A DNA stretch of 64,000 bases from Dehalobacter alkaniphilus (GTDB lineage: Bacteria > Bacillota > Desulfitobacteriia > Desulfitobacteriales > Syntrophobotulaceae): positions 1,178,001-1,242,000 of the forward strand of contig CP148031.1 in assembly GCA_040500365.1 (NCBI GenBank), in the 5' to 3' direction. A program made the position numbers and the translations under genes. The notes beneath the pieces are model-generated. The model worked only from the letters and a program-made list of their open reading frames with translations, was not told the DNA's origin and did no database searches. Positions 1 through 7,520 of the stretch are shown here, piece after piece (within the stretch, counting starts at the first letter, position 1; the number at the start of each line of letters is the position of its first letter).

Positions 1-288
1 AATAGTCAAGTACTGAATATAGTAGAACATTTTGCGAATAAAAATAAAATGAAAGTAATTTCAAAATTTTTAGTGGGTGCTTTTTCGCAATGTTACTCAT
101 GTAAATATGGTATGACTTGTGCTGACGGAAATATTGTGAAAGATAACGGTTTTGTTGATAAAATTACAACAGAGATGTTACCACCCAAATTTAAACAGCA
201 AGAAAATTCTATTTTAAAATGTCATCGTGCGGCAGATACTATCACCAAACTGTTAGCCATGTATAAAGAGCGTAAAGGAGTGCAATAG
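1..288 (+). CDS. Flavodoxin-like / FMN reductase family protein, C-terminal part
   Basis: The reading frame is open from base 1, so the gene begins upstream of the window; the first internal ATG is at 49. The visible tail has a cysteine pattern (CYSCKYGMTC) followed by a helical C-terminus containing an HRAA stretch, which resembles the end of clostridial flavodoxin-fold NADPH-dependent FMN reductases. That assignment comes from general resemblance only, because the flavin-binding N-terminus is outside the window. The stop codon is followed one base later by the ATG of a nitroreductase-like gene, so the two were probably co-transcribed redox genes of the host chromosome or of an older element. 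The stretch is A+T-rich, unlike the conjugation genes further right. Confidence 0.55.
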   Translation, partial: NSQVLNIVEHFANKNKMKVISKFLVGAFSQCYSCKYGMTCADGNIVKDNGFVDKITTEMLPPKFKQQENSILKCHRAADTITKLLAMYKERKGVQ

Positions 289-289
289 C

Positions 290-442
290 ATGGAACTAAA
301 AGAAGTTGTCAGCAAGAGACAGAGTATCCGTCGATTTAAAGATACGGAGATCTCAGATAAAGATATTATTGAATTGGTTGAAGTTGCGACTAAAGCACCT
401 TCATCAATGAATATTCAAAATGGATCTATGTCAATATCTTAG
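290..442 (+). pseudogene. Nitroreductase family protein, truncated after about 44 codons
   Basis: An ATG at 290, just after the preceding gene and behind an AAAGGAG ribosome binding site, opens a frame with the start of the nitroreductase fold: a V-S-K-R-Q-S-I-R-R-F phosphate/FMN-binding segment, then A-P-S-S-M-N-I-Q, which in intact enzymes is normally followed by P-W. Here the frame leaves the family immediately after the Gln codon at about 416-418, where the insertion sequence begins, and stops at 440. The remaining two thirds of the gene are not found on the far side of the insertion sequence. Insertion was therefore accompanied or followed by loss of the 3' part. The product should be non-functional. 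Confidence 0.75.
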
Positions 443-461
443 ACACAAAAAGCTGAACTTT

Positions 462-1280
462 TCATGCAATTTTTCTAGCTAAATCTTCACAGTTTTGTGG
501 TGAGATATAACCAATGCTGCTATGTATCCTTTTTCTATTGTACCAAGCTTCTATATATTCAAATATCGATAATCTTGCTGTGTCAAAATCAAAATATTTA
601 ACAAGGTGGACTTCCTCTTTTTTCAAAGAAGCATGAAATGACTCTATACAAGCGTTGTCGTAAGGACATCCCTTTGCACTAAAGGAATGGGTAATAAGTT
701 TAGTACTATCTATGTATTGCTTGAAAGCGGAGCTTGTATACTGACATCCTAAATCACTATGAAGTATTAATGGAGTGCTTGGTTTTTGAAGCTGTACAGC
801 ATTCTTTACAGCCCGTAGCGCTAATGGGGTATCAATAGTTTTAGACATAGCATGTCCTATTATTTTCTTACTATATAGATCCATAACCGAAGCTAAGTAA
901 CACCAACCATCTTTAATTGTGTGGATGTAAGTAATATCAGTTACCCACTTTTCATTAATAGTAGCTGTTTCAAAATCCCTTTTTAAAAGGTTTTCTTTCT
1001 CTACTATTTTCCTTTTAGATGATGCTGGTCTAAATTTTTTTATTATTATAGATTTTATTCCCAACTTCTTCATTAAACGTTGAGTTCTTTTTAAACTAAT
1101 AATTATCCCCAATGCTTTTAGTGATTCATTTATTTTGGGTGCTCCATAACGGTTTTTGCTCTCTTTGTGGATATTTATGATTTCTTTTTCTATATTTTTA
1201 TTTTCTAATTCTCGATCACTTGGTTTTTTATTTAAATACTTGTAATAAGAGCTCCTAGCTACCTTTAAAACCTTACACAT
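462..1280 (-). CDS. IS3-family transposase, OrfB (DDE integrase core)
   Basis: The 272-residue product has an HTH_21-like N-terminus (RYGAPKI) and an rve integrase core. Visible catalytic-core landmarks are W-V-T-D-I-T-Y-I (first Asp), L-H-S-D-L-G-C-Q-Y (second Asp) and the downstream N-A-C-I-E-S-F-H (Glu). It catalyses cut-out and insertion of the element. The frame stays open upstream of this ATG to the slippery site at 1361-1367, so the active enzyme is probably an OrfAB fusion made by -1 frameshifting, as is normal for this family. Its length is typical for OrfB, and nothing in it looks degraded. The ATG at 1280 is the first in-frame start but may not be used independently. Confidence 0.9.
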   Translation of the reverse strand: MCKVLKVARSSYYKYLNKKPSDRELENKNIEKEIINIHKESKNRYGAPKINESLKALGIIISLKRTQRLMKKLGIKSIIIKKFRPASSKRKIVEKENLLKRDFETATINEKWVTDITYIHTIKDGWCYLASVMDLYSKKIIGHAMSKTIDTPLALRAVKNAVQLQKPSTPLILHSDLGCQYTSSAFKQYIDSTKLITHSFSAKGCPYDNACIESFHASLKKEEVHLVKYFDFDTARLSIFEYIEAWYNRKRIHSSIGYISPQNCEDLARKIA

Positions 1281-1333
1281 GAGCTTAATATCATGATATT
1301 TCTTGTTGTTAGTGATGAATTCAAATATAGTAG

Positions 1334-1600
1334 TTACTTCCTTGCGAATATGCCCATAGCCTTTTTTAATATTTCAATTTCTTCCTCAAGTTTTGCATTT
1401 TTCTTTAATAAATTTTTATGTTCCACTGCTGTTATAGTTGTATTTTTATCTACAGAAACAGGTTTATTTTTCTTTACCCAGCCAGTTATTGTTGATTTTG
1501 ATACGGCATATTCACTATTCAACTCTGCTAGGCTCTTTCCAGAATTATAAAGTTCTACTATTGTTTTTTTAAATTCATCTGTATATTGTTTTTGACTCAT
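1334..1600 (-). CDS. IS3-family transposase, OrfA (HTH protein)
   Basis: The 88-residue protein has the IS3 OrfA layout: an N-terminal helix-turn-helix (Y-T-D-E-F-K-K ... S-K-S-T-I-T-G-W-V) that binds the element's ends, followed by a leucine-zipper-like coiled coil (L-L-K-K-N-A-K-L-E-E-E-I-E-I-L-K-K). Near its 3' end the codons TTA-AAA-AAG contain the slippery heptamer A-AAA-AAG. A -1 shift there leads into a frame that runs without a stop into OrfB. This programmed shift is known for the family; here it is inferred from the site and the frames. The gene is intact and reads leftward, away from the riboswitch. Confidence 0.88.
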   Translation of the reverse strand: MSQKQYTDEFKKTIVELYNSGKSLAELNSEYAVSKSTITGWVKKNKPVSVDKNTTITAVEHKNLLKKNAKLEEEIEILKKAMGIFARK

Positions 1601-1694
1601 AGCCTTTTCAGCTTCAATCTTTTTTAACTATATTTGCGGAATTCCCCTTACATGGAATTAAAGATTTAAATAGCACATTGTTATTACAAAAAAG

Positions 1695-1778
1695 AGAATT
1701 AAGGGCAAACCCATCAAAAGATGGGGACGCAAAGCCGAGGGTCTAAGGCGCACATTGTGCTATGATAGTCTGGCTGCA
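1695..1778 (+). ncRNA. Cyclic di-GMP-I (GEMM-I) riboswitch aptamer
   Basis: The segment matches the GEMM-I consensus in order: GGGCAAACC (1703-1711), a hairpin CCATC-AAAA-GATGG, then GGGACGCAAAGCC (about 1725-1737), GGGTCTAAGG, a small variable hairpin and TGATAGTCTGGCTGC at the 3' side. The P2 loop is AAAA rather than the usual GAAA tetraloop. These RNAs bind cyclic di-GMP and control transcription or translation of downstream genes, often motility, pilus or surface genes. A hairpin at 1789-1822 (AAGAGCCTGTTC pairing with GGACAGGCTCTT) follows but has no adjacent U-tract, so it may be part of the expression platform rather than a terminator. No obvious full-size target gene follows directly. 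Confidence 0.88.
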
Positions 1779-1898
1779 AAAAACTGCAAAGAGCCTGTTC
1801 TCTATTCTAAGGACAGGCTCTTGCCATAAGCAGTTTTAGCTGAATTATTTGAAGTACAGACCTCTTTCGCTGTGCGCCATAGCGAAAGGGGTAACCAC

Positions 1899-1940
1899 AT
1901 GAGCATTCCAAACTTCCATCCTTTTTGGGGCTGGAAATAA
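1899..1940 (+). CDS. 13-codon putative leader peptide
   Basis: ATG at 1899 is preceded at 7 bases by AAAGGGG (1885-1891) and encodes MSIPNFHPFWGWK followed by TAA. An 8-bp perfect stem (CTTTCGCT 1864-1871 with AGCGAAAG 1881-1888) lies just upstream and partly overlaps the ribosome binding site. A Rho-independent terminator starts 35 bases after the stop. Short leader ORF plus hairpins plus terminator is the layout of ribosome-mediated attenuation, as known upstream of several antibiotic-resistance genes. No such resistance gene remains downstream; the next gene is a sigma-like regulator. Translation is inferred from the ribosome binding site only. Confidence 0.4.
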   Translation: MSIPNFHPFWGWK

Positions 1941-1974
1941 AGACGGCGCACAACAAATACATATAGACGAATAT

Positions 1975-2020
1975 AAAAAGACAGCATTTTGCTTTTATAG
2001 GCAAAGTGCTGTCTTTTTAT
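1975..2020 (+). terminator. Rho-independent terminator after the leader ORF
   Basis: AAAAAGACAGCATTTTGC (1975-1992) pairs with GCAAAGTGCTGTCTTTTT (2001-2018), interrupted only by one G-U type mismatch, with an 8-base loop and a T-run. Both flanks are A/T-rich, so it could also stop transcription from the right. It separates the riboswitch and leader ORF from the sigma-like gene at 2127. Confidence 0.85.
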
Positions 2021-2077
2021 ATTTGACAAAGTTCCTTTTGATACGACATTTTTCGGCTTTTCACTGCCGTGATCCTC

Positions 2078-2118
2078 CCTCCGATTTGTTTCGCATTTTT
2101 AGCAAAACAGATCGGAGG
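2078..2118 (+). promoter_or_regulatory. Hairpin hiding the ribosome binding site of the sigma-like gene
   Basis: CCTCCGATTTGTTT (2078-2091) pairs with AAACAGATCGGAGG (2105-2118) over 14 positions with a single T-G wobble, leaving a 13-base loop. The 3' arm contains the GGAGG Shine-Dalgarno sequence that sits 8 bases before the ATG at 2127. Folding would block ribosome entry, so translation of the regulator is probably controlled by whatever opens this stem: an RNA, a protein, or coupling to upstream transcription. There is no T-run, so it is not a terminator. Confidence 0.6.
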
Positions 2119-2126
2119 AAAGGAAT

Positions 2127-2618
2127 ATGAAGAATTATAAAGACAGTGATTATGCACTGAATAAGTTCAGCGAGAGCATTGTGTACCGCTTTGCCGACCG
2201 TATCGTGGAAATTACATTGGAGGACTACCTTGCGGACAATCCCGGCAAAACCGCAGAGGACTTTCTGGAACTGAAAGCCCTGTCGGATGAAATCTATCAT
2301 CAGCAAGTCATAGACGAAAATCGGACAAGCCGTTTGGATGTCAGTATCAATGGCTTAGAGGATACAGAGGCGCTTGCTACTGTTTCCCTTGACACGGAGC
2401 TGATACATAAAAAAGATACTGAAAAGGCCATAGAAGCCGCCAGACAGCTTCTTGACAGCGGTGGATTAACAGAAATTCAGCGGCGGCGGTTCCTGTTGCA
2501 TTTATTTCAAGGGCTATCCATTCGCCAGATTGCCGCCCTAGATGAGGTCGATTATCGGGCGGTATGGGACAGCTTGTATTGGGCTTCAAAAAAATTAAAA
2601 AAATTTTTCTATAAATAA
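2127..2618 (+). CDS. Sigma-70-like regulator with region-4 type HTH
   Basis: The 163-residue protein ends with a helix-turn-helix typical of sigma region 4 (G-L-S-I-R-Q-I-A-A-L-D ... A-V-W-D-S-L-Y-W-A-S-K-K-L-K-K-F). The N-terminal half is acidic and not recognisable as a full sigma region 2. Small proteins of this kind are common in clostridial integrative elements, where they sit beside the recombinases and are thought to govern expression of the excision or transfer genes; that role is inferred here. GGAGG 8 bases upstream of the ATG supports the start, but it is buried in the hairpin at 2078-2118. The product might act as a sigma factor, an anti-terminator or a simple DNA-binding regulator. 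Confidence 0.7.
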   Translation: MKNYKDSDYALNKFSESIVYRFADRIVEITLEDYLADNPGKTAEDFLELKALSDEIYHQQVIDENRTSRLDVSINGLEDTEALATVSLDTELIHKKDTEKAIEAARQLLDSGGLTEIQRRRFLLHLFQGLSIRQIAALDEVDYRAVWDSLYWASKKLKKFFYK

Positions 2619-3133
2619 CTCATCACCCCCCTGTTTTTTTGACATTGGTTGAAAGGAAAATTTCTGAGCTTCCTTTCACCTGAACATTGAAAACAGAATA
2701 TGGGTGTGATGGGTACATTACCGGCAAGAGAAGCGACATAACGGGACACGCGAAGACGAGGGCAGCACCCTCCGAGCGAGAATGTCTGCGGTTGTTACGC
2801 TCCGTGGTGGAGCGGATTGCGATGATCCCTGCCGGTGATTATGATACTTCTGCTTTGAACGCTTCACCGCATTGAGCAGCCCGGCAGGATGACCGGGAGA
2901 ACGCATCACCCTCATTTGAGAGAGAATGAGGGGCGGCTTTTATGGATTCCGTGGCAACCGCACGGAGCGCTCATCACACCTTTGCTTTGATAAAACCAAT
3001 CTATCATGATCTATCGGAGCGATAGAAACCATGCGGCGGAACAGGTATATCAGTCAACAGACTTTCAAAACCGTTCCTGCTTCCGCCGCATTCTTGTGTC
3101 GCTCCTTTCGGATTCAAAGGAGGCATAAAAGCT
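2619..3133 (+). ncRNA. Structured non-coding stretch between regulator and helicase
   Basis: This stretch of about 515 bases has no convincing gene. A 62-codon TTG-started frame (2687-2875) exists, but its product matches nothing I recognise. Instead there are several strong hairpins: TGAAAGGAA/TTCCTTTCA (2650-2658 with 2670-2678), CCCTCATT/AATGAGGG (2909-2916 with 2925-2932, followed by a short T-run), CTATCG/CGATAG near 3011-3025, and a long stem TGCGGCGGAACAGG (3032-3045) with CCTGCTTCCGCCGCA (3076-3090) containing one bulge. The last ends about 43 bases before the helicase start. The density of structure suggests a regulatory leader RNA or a DNA site such as an attachment or origin region. 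Function is unknown. Confidence 0.4.
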
Positions 3134-5395
3134 ATGAATGAGAAAAAAGTCTGCATGGCAGACATTCAAAATAAGATTTATGAAGCCGGTTTGTTCCGAC
3201 CGGACGAAAAGGTGGTACTGACCACCAAGAATTGCGTCCTGCTAGAGCTTTACACCGGCAAAACATACAGCTACCGTATGGTAGACCTGACCACATTAAA
3301 AGCGAAAAGACTATTTTCCCGCCAGAAGCCCTTGTCGTCTTCCGGCTACCAGAAAGCCATTGAAAAAATGCTGGCACAGGTATCTGAGGTGGAAGAACCG
3401 GAACACGCAGATAAGCATAACCGTGCGCGCGAGCTTCTGACCTATATTTTTACTGATATTCTGCCAAAGCATGGTATGATCTTTCGGGAAAATCAGCTTT
3501 CGCTTGCCCTGTCAATGTTTGATGCTATGGAAGAAACCAAAGTAGCGCTGTGCGAGGCAGAGGTAGGCACGGGAAAGACACACGCCTACATTTTGGCAGC
3601 GACAATCTACCGCTTGTTCCACGGGAGCAGTCAGCCGACGATTATTTCCACTTCCACCATTGCCCTGCAAAAAGCATTGATCGAAGAATATATTCCGCAG
3701 ATTTCCAATGTCTTAATGGAACATCGTATTATTGAAAACCCTTTATCCTTTGTGGTGCGCAAGGGAAAATCTCATTATGCCTGTGATGACCGAGTGCGAA
3801 ATTACCGTTCCTCCATTGTAAATAATGGGCGTGAGGAAGACAAAGAACTGATTGAAACGCTGGATTGTTTATATACCGGCGCCTGCTCCATTGATTTGGA
3901 CAGCCTGCCCCTGACCGATTATGTTAAGGGGCGTATCTGTGTGGAGCGCTGCCATCTGCATTGCGACCTTTCCGCTATTTGCCGCTATCGCAATTTTATC
4001 CGCATATCACAGACCGATGCCTTTGACTTTCAAATTGCAAACCACAACTTGGTATTGGCAGATGTGCTGAGCCAAAAAGGAGGCAGAAACCGACTGTTTC
4101 CAGCCTGTGGGCTGCTGATTTTTGATGAGGCTCATAAACTGCTTGATTCAGCAAGGCAGATGTACGGAATGACCCTTGAAAGTGTGGAGCTGGAACGGCT
4201 TACCTCTAGCATCTACCGCACCATAGGCAGCCAGAACCCGGATAAGGGTGAGATTTTAAGACTTTGTGAAGAAATGCTGCGGCAGAATACGGCATTGTTT
4301 GAAAATCTGAAAAGCTCCGCAGGCGTGACCTATGACAAAACCTGTTCAGCGGTAGAACTCCGCTTTGACAGCATACAGAACCTAAAAGCACTGACAGAGA
4401 TTTTACGCAGAGTGTCAGTGCTTTTCTTTACCAGAGATGATAGGAAAGCTGGAGCCTATGGGCGATTGGTCAGCCGCATGGAGCAAAAGCTCTCCAAGCT
4501 GATGATTTTGCTGGACTACTCTCAGTCAATCTGCTGGCTGGAGCATACCGGTACCACCGCCTGTCAGGTCTGCACTCTGCCAAAGCAACTGGATTTTTTA
4601 TTGTTTGAGGATATTTGGGATAAGACAATGCCTTATGTATTGACATCAGGAACACTGTCAGTCGGCGGCGATTTCAGCCATTTCAAACATCAGATAGGGA
4701 TTGATTTTCTCGACACCGGAAGATTGATAGAAACCAGCAAGGCATCACCCTTTCACTACCGGGAACACGCATTGTTATACCTTCCAAAGGATATGCCATT
4801 TCCCGATGTGAAGAACGAGGAATACATGGAAGCCGTGCTTATTAAGCTCACAGAGTTGATCCGGCAGACCCATGGACATACATTGGTGCTGTTCACTTCC
4901 TACCGTATGATGGAGATTATCTACACCGGGCTTTCCGACAGAATGACGGATTATCCGTTGTTTCTGATGGGCAAGGGTCGGCTGAACGCCATTGAATCCT
5001 TTCGGAAAAGCGGAAACGGTGTGTTGCTTGCCAGTGACAGTGCCGGTGAAGGTATTGACCTGCCCGGCGATATTCTATCTTCATTGATTGTGGTCAAGCT
5101 GCCATTCCCTACCCCTGATCCGGTTGGAGAGTATGAAAAATCGCTCTATGATAATTTTTACAGCTATCTGTCCGATGTAATCGTCCCCAGCATGATTATC
5201 AAACTGCGCCAGTGGATCGGCCGTGGGATACGCCGGGAAAACGATACTTGTGTGTTTTCCATCTTGGACAGCCGTGCCGGTGGACGCTACCTAAATGATA
5301 TTTTGGCCGCTCTGCCCGATATGCCGGTAACTGACCGGATTGAGGATGTGGGGCGGTTTATTCTGTCCCATAAGGATGAAAGTTACTTTGCATAG
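3134..5395 (+). CDS. DinG/XPD-like superfamily 2 DNA helicase
   Basis: The 753-residue protein has the Rad3/DinG layout. Walker A is E-A-E-V-G-T-G-K-T at about 141, and the DEAH box L-I-F-D-E-A-H-K is at about 328. Between them lies a cysteine group (H-Y-A-C ... C-H-L-H-C-D-L-S-A-I-C) fitting the 4Fe-4S cluster of XPD/DinG helicases. Motif VI is R-Q-W-I-G-R-G-I-R-R at about 692. Such enzymes unwind duplex DNA 5' to 3' and clear R-loops or forked DNA. In mobile elements they are often linked to the recombinase block, perhaps aiding replication of the excised circle. AAAGGAGG precedes the ATG. The preceding leader is highly structured, and a DUF6870 gene follows. Confidence 0.85.
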   Translation: MNEKKVCMADIQNKIYEAGLFRPDEKVVLTTKNCVLLELYTGKTYSYRMVDLTTLKAKRLFSRQKPLSSSGYQKAIEKMLAQVSEVEEPEHADKHNRARELLTYIFTDILPKHGMIFRENQLSLALSMFDAMEETKVALCEAEVGTGKTHAYILAATIYRLFHGSSQPTIISTSTIALQKALIEEYIPQISNVLMEHRIIENPLSFVVRKGKSHYACDDRVRNYRSSIVNNGREEDKELIETLDCLYTGACSIDLDSLPLTDYVKGRICVERCHLHCDLSAICRYRNFIRISQTDAFDFQIANHNLVLADVLSQKGGRNRLFPACGLLIFDEAHKLLDSARQMYGMTLESVELERLTSSIYRTIGSQNPDKGEILRLCEEMLRQNTALFENLKSSAGVTYDKTCSAVELRFDSIQNLKALTEILRRVSVLFFTRDDRKAGAYGRLVSRMEQKLSKLMILLDYSQSICWLEHTGTTACQVCTLPKQLDFLLFEDIWDKTMPYVLTSGTLSVGGDFSHFKHQIGIDFLDTGRLIETSKASPFHYREHALLYLPKDMPFPDVKNEEYMEAVLIKLTELIRQTHGHTLVLFTSYRMMEIIYTGLSDRMTDYPLFLMGKGRLNAIESFRKSGNGVLLASDSAGEGIDLPGDILSSLIVVKLPFPTPDPVGEYEKSLYDNFYSYLSDVIVPSMIIKLRQWIGRGIRRENDTCVFSILDSRAGGRYLNDILAALPDMPVTDRIEDVGRFILSHKDESYFA

Positions 5396-5448
5396 GACAA
5401 TCCGCATTTTTCATACAGTGTAAGAGAAGCGGTAAAGGAGGTCATGCC

Positions 5449-5706
5449 ATGCAGCCACAAATAAGTGCATTTCATTCATCCTGCAAGGATGTAGATATAA
5501 GAACAGTAGATCGGAATACGCTGGTCGATATCAATGACGTGAATATAGATAAAAAGCTCCCAAGGGAACAGCGGCTGGAGGATTATGTCCGTCAAATTGG
5601 AAATCCGTATTGCTACAAATGCGGAGAGGCCATTGTAAAAATCAGTTTTTCCGAAACAACAGCAACCCTTGAGGATCGCATTGAAAATTACTTAAAAACA
5701 TTTTAG
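5449..5706 (+). CDS. DUF6870-like small protein
   Basis: The 85-residue protein includes D-I-N-D-V-N-I-D-K-K-L-P-R-E-Q-R-L and a Cys-X2-Cys pair (Y-C-Y-K-C-G-E-A) with a hydrophobic C-terminal half. I recognise it as a small conserved protein found next to serine recombinases in clostridial mobile elements (DUF6870-like); its function is not known. The CxxC may bind metal, but only one pair is present. AAAGGAGG 9 bases before the ATG is a good ribosome binding site. It lies between the helicase and the recombinase cluster, which suggests a role in excision, integration or element maintenance. Confidence 0.6.
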   Translation: MQPQISAFHSSCKDVDIRTVDRNTLVDINDVNIDKKLPREQRLEDYVRQIGNPYCYKCGEAIVKISFSETTATLEDRIENYLKTF

Positions 5707-5753
5707 GAGCGGAAAATGGATCAGACATACTGTAGCGGATTTTTCTTTTTGTC

Positions 5754-5782
5754 TGGACGCGAAATTGTTTCTATGCTACAAT
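5754..5782 (+). promoter_or_regulatory. Likely promoter of the recombinase cluster
   Basis: TGGACG (5754-5759) and TACAAT (5777-5782) are separated by 17 bases, matching 4 and 5 positions of the sigma-A -35 and -10 consensus. They lie 83 bases before the ATG of the first recombinase in the only sizeable gap of this block. The recombinase genes downstream abut or overlap, so this would drive all of them. Confidence 0.5.
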
Positions 5783-5864
5783 GAGTCGCAAATAGACGTA
5801 ACGGTGGAAGCCTGTTGTTGAAAAGTCCTGCTGATTGGAAATTCAACGATTAGGAGGTTCCACT

Positions 5865-7520
5865 ATGGAAAAGTTAATAAAAACGAAATGTTATCGTGCA
5901 GCTATCTATGTGCGTCTTTCCAAGGAAGATGGCGATAAGGTAGAAAGCGACAGCATTGTGAACCAAAAGGAGTTAATCAGGCAGTATCTTAAGGATAAGC
6001 CTGATATTGAAGTGCATTCTGTCCGTGTTGATGATGGATACAGCGGTGCCAATTTTGACCGCCCGGCCTTTCAGCAGTTGCTGAAGGACATCCGAAGCGG
6101 TCAGATTGATTGTGTCATCGTAAAGGATTTGTCCCGTTTTGCAAGAAACTTTGTAGAAGCAGGGCGTTTCCTGGATCAGGAGTTTCCGCTGTATGGAGTC
6201 CGTTTCATCGCCATTAACGATGGCTATGATTCTATCCAGAGAAAAGGCGGAGCAGATGATATTGTACTTCCCTTCAAAAATTTGGTGAATGATGCTTACT
6301 GTCGTGACATTTCTGTAAAAATCAGGAGCCAGCTTGAAGTTAAACGAAAAAAGGGAGACTTTATCGGCTCCTTTGCCGTATACGGGTATCTGAAAGACCC
6401 TGATGACAGGCACAAGCTGGTCATAGACGAGTATGCCGCCGATGTGGTACGGGATATATTCAAATGGAAGCTGGAGGGACTCAGCCAGCAGCGTATTGCA
6501 GAACGCTTGGATGACCAAGGTATCCTATCCCCTATGGAGTATAAGCGTTACTGCGGTATGAAGTATAAGAGCGGCTTTCAAATCAACCCAAAGGCAAGAT
6601 GGACAGCTGTTGCCATAGGCCGTATCCTGAAAAACGAATTTTATGTTGGTACTTTGGTGCAGGGTAAGCGAAGCACCCCAAACCATAAAATCAAAAAGCT
6701 CATGCAAAAGCCCGAAAATGAATGGGTGCGTATTGAACATAACCATGAGCCGATCATAGAAAGAGAAATCTTTGATACCGTAAACCGCCTTCTTATGAAA
6801 GATACCCGGATTGCACCACAGGAGCAAACGGTATATCTGTTCAGCGGACTGCTGTTCTGCGGGGATTGTAGACGCAGTATGGTGCGAAATAACAATAACC
6901 GTGGCGGTAAAATCTATACCTACTATATGTGCGGAAACAACCGAACTACAAAGGTTTGCTCCAGTCACAGAATCAAAGATACCCTACTGGAGCAAACGGT
7001 TCTTGCCAGTATCAGAAGTCAAATTGATGCTGTCCTTGATGTTGAGAAAATGCTGAGACGCATTGATGATATGCCCTACCGTAAGAGTGTAGCCAGTCGT
7101 ACAGGAATTCAGGCAGAGCAGAAAAGAGAAGAAATTGAGCGGTATAAACGCCTGAAAAAGGCTTTGTTTGAATCCAAAGTGGAAAAGCTCATTTCTGAAA
7201 CAGAATACTTTGAGATGAAGATCCAGTATGATGAACAGCAAAAAGCTGCCGAGGATGATCTGCACAGGCTGGAAAAGGAGCTTCATACAGCCACCTTTAG
7301 TCTGAAAGAAAATAATAACTGGATAGAAATATTCAGGCAGTATCAAAATATCATGGAACTTACAAGGCCCGTTGTGGTTACTCTGATTGACCATATTAAT
7401 ATTTATGAAGGAAACCGCATTGAAATCGTATTTCAGTATCAATACGATTTTGAACAGGCGCTGAACGTCATTTCTTGTGCAGAAACCTCCACCTTACCGG
7501 AAGTAAAGGAGGTGGTCTAA
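5865..7520 (+). CDS. Large serine recombinase 1
   Basis: The protein has 551 residues from the ATG at 5865, chosen because AGGAGG lies 8 bases upstream; an in-frame TTG at 5835 lacks one. The catalytic domain starts with A-A-I-Y-V-R-L-S (nucleophile Ser19) and includes D-S-I-V-N-Q and V-K-D-L-S-R-F-A-R-N-F. A recombinase domain and a zinc ribbon (C-G-D-C ... C-G ... C) follow, then a coiled coil around 420-500. These enzymes cut and rejoin attachment sites through a 5'-phosphoserine link to excise and integrate large elements. The next recombinase starts immediately after the stop. All catalytic landmarks are present. Confidence 0.93.
   Translation: MEKLIKTKCYRAAIYVRLSKEDGDKVESDSIVNQKELIRQYLKDKPDIEVHSVRVDDGYSGANFDRPAFQQLLKDIRSGQIDCVIVKDLSRFARNFVEAGRFLDQEFPLYGVRFIAINDGYDSIQRKGGADDIVLPFKNLVNDAYCRDISVKIRSQLEVKRKKGDFIGSFAVYGYLKDPDDRHKLVIDEYAADVVRDIFKWKLEGLSQQRIAERLDDQGILSPMEYKRYCGMKYKSGFQINPKARWTAVAIGRILKNEFYVGTLVQGKRSTPNHKIKKLMQKPENEWVRIEHNHEPIIEREIFDTVNRLLMKDTRIAPQEQTVYLFSGLLFCGDCRRSMVRNNNNRGGKIYTYYMCGNNRTTKVCSSHRIKDTLLEQTVLASIRSQIDAVLDVEKMLRRIDDMPYRKSVASRTGIQAEQKREEIERYKRLKKALFESKVEKLISETEYFEMKIQYDEQQKAAEDDLHRLEKELHTATFSLKENNNWIEIFRQYQNIMELTRPVVVTLIDHINIYEGNRIEIVFQYQYDFEQALNVISCAETSTLPEVKEVV

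Larger units (their letters stand above)
422..1645 (-). mobile_element. IS3-family insertion sequence
   Basis: A unit of about 1.2 kb carries the two overlapping-type ORFs of IS3 elements on the minus strand: an 88-residue HTH protein, then a 272-residue DDE transposase. The outer ends look like imperfect inverted repeats: reading inward, GGATCTATGTCAATATCTTA on the left and GGAATTCCGCAAATATAGTT on the right share a G-N-N-A-A-T-A-T core. The exact ends are inferred from this weak match and from the point where the nitroreductase frame breaks; no clear target duplication was seen. A canonical A-AAA-AAG slippery heptamer (complement of 1361-1367) lies in the first ORF. The left end cuts a nitroreductase gene; the right end abuts a riboswitch. 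Confidence 0.8.

Noticed and set aside
1789..1822. Hairpin after the riboswitch as an intrinsic terminator
   Set aside because: The stem is strong but no T-run follows it within several bases, so it is described only as a possible expression platform.
1802..2029. Two minus-strand ORFs of 65 and 75 codons
   Set aside because: They cross a strong terminator and a structured leader region and have no family resemblance.
2687..2875. A 62-codon TTG-started ORF
   Set aside because: The start has no ribosome binding site and the sequence is better explained as structured non-coding DNA; kept only as part of the region note.
2650..3095. CRISPR-like repeats
   Set aside because: The stems differ in sequence and there is no regular repeat-spacer pattern here or elsewhere in the window.
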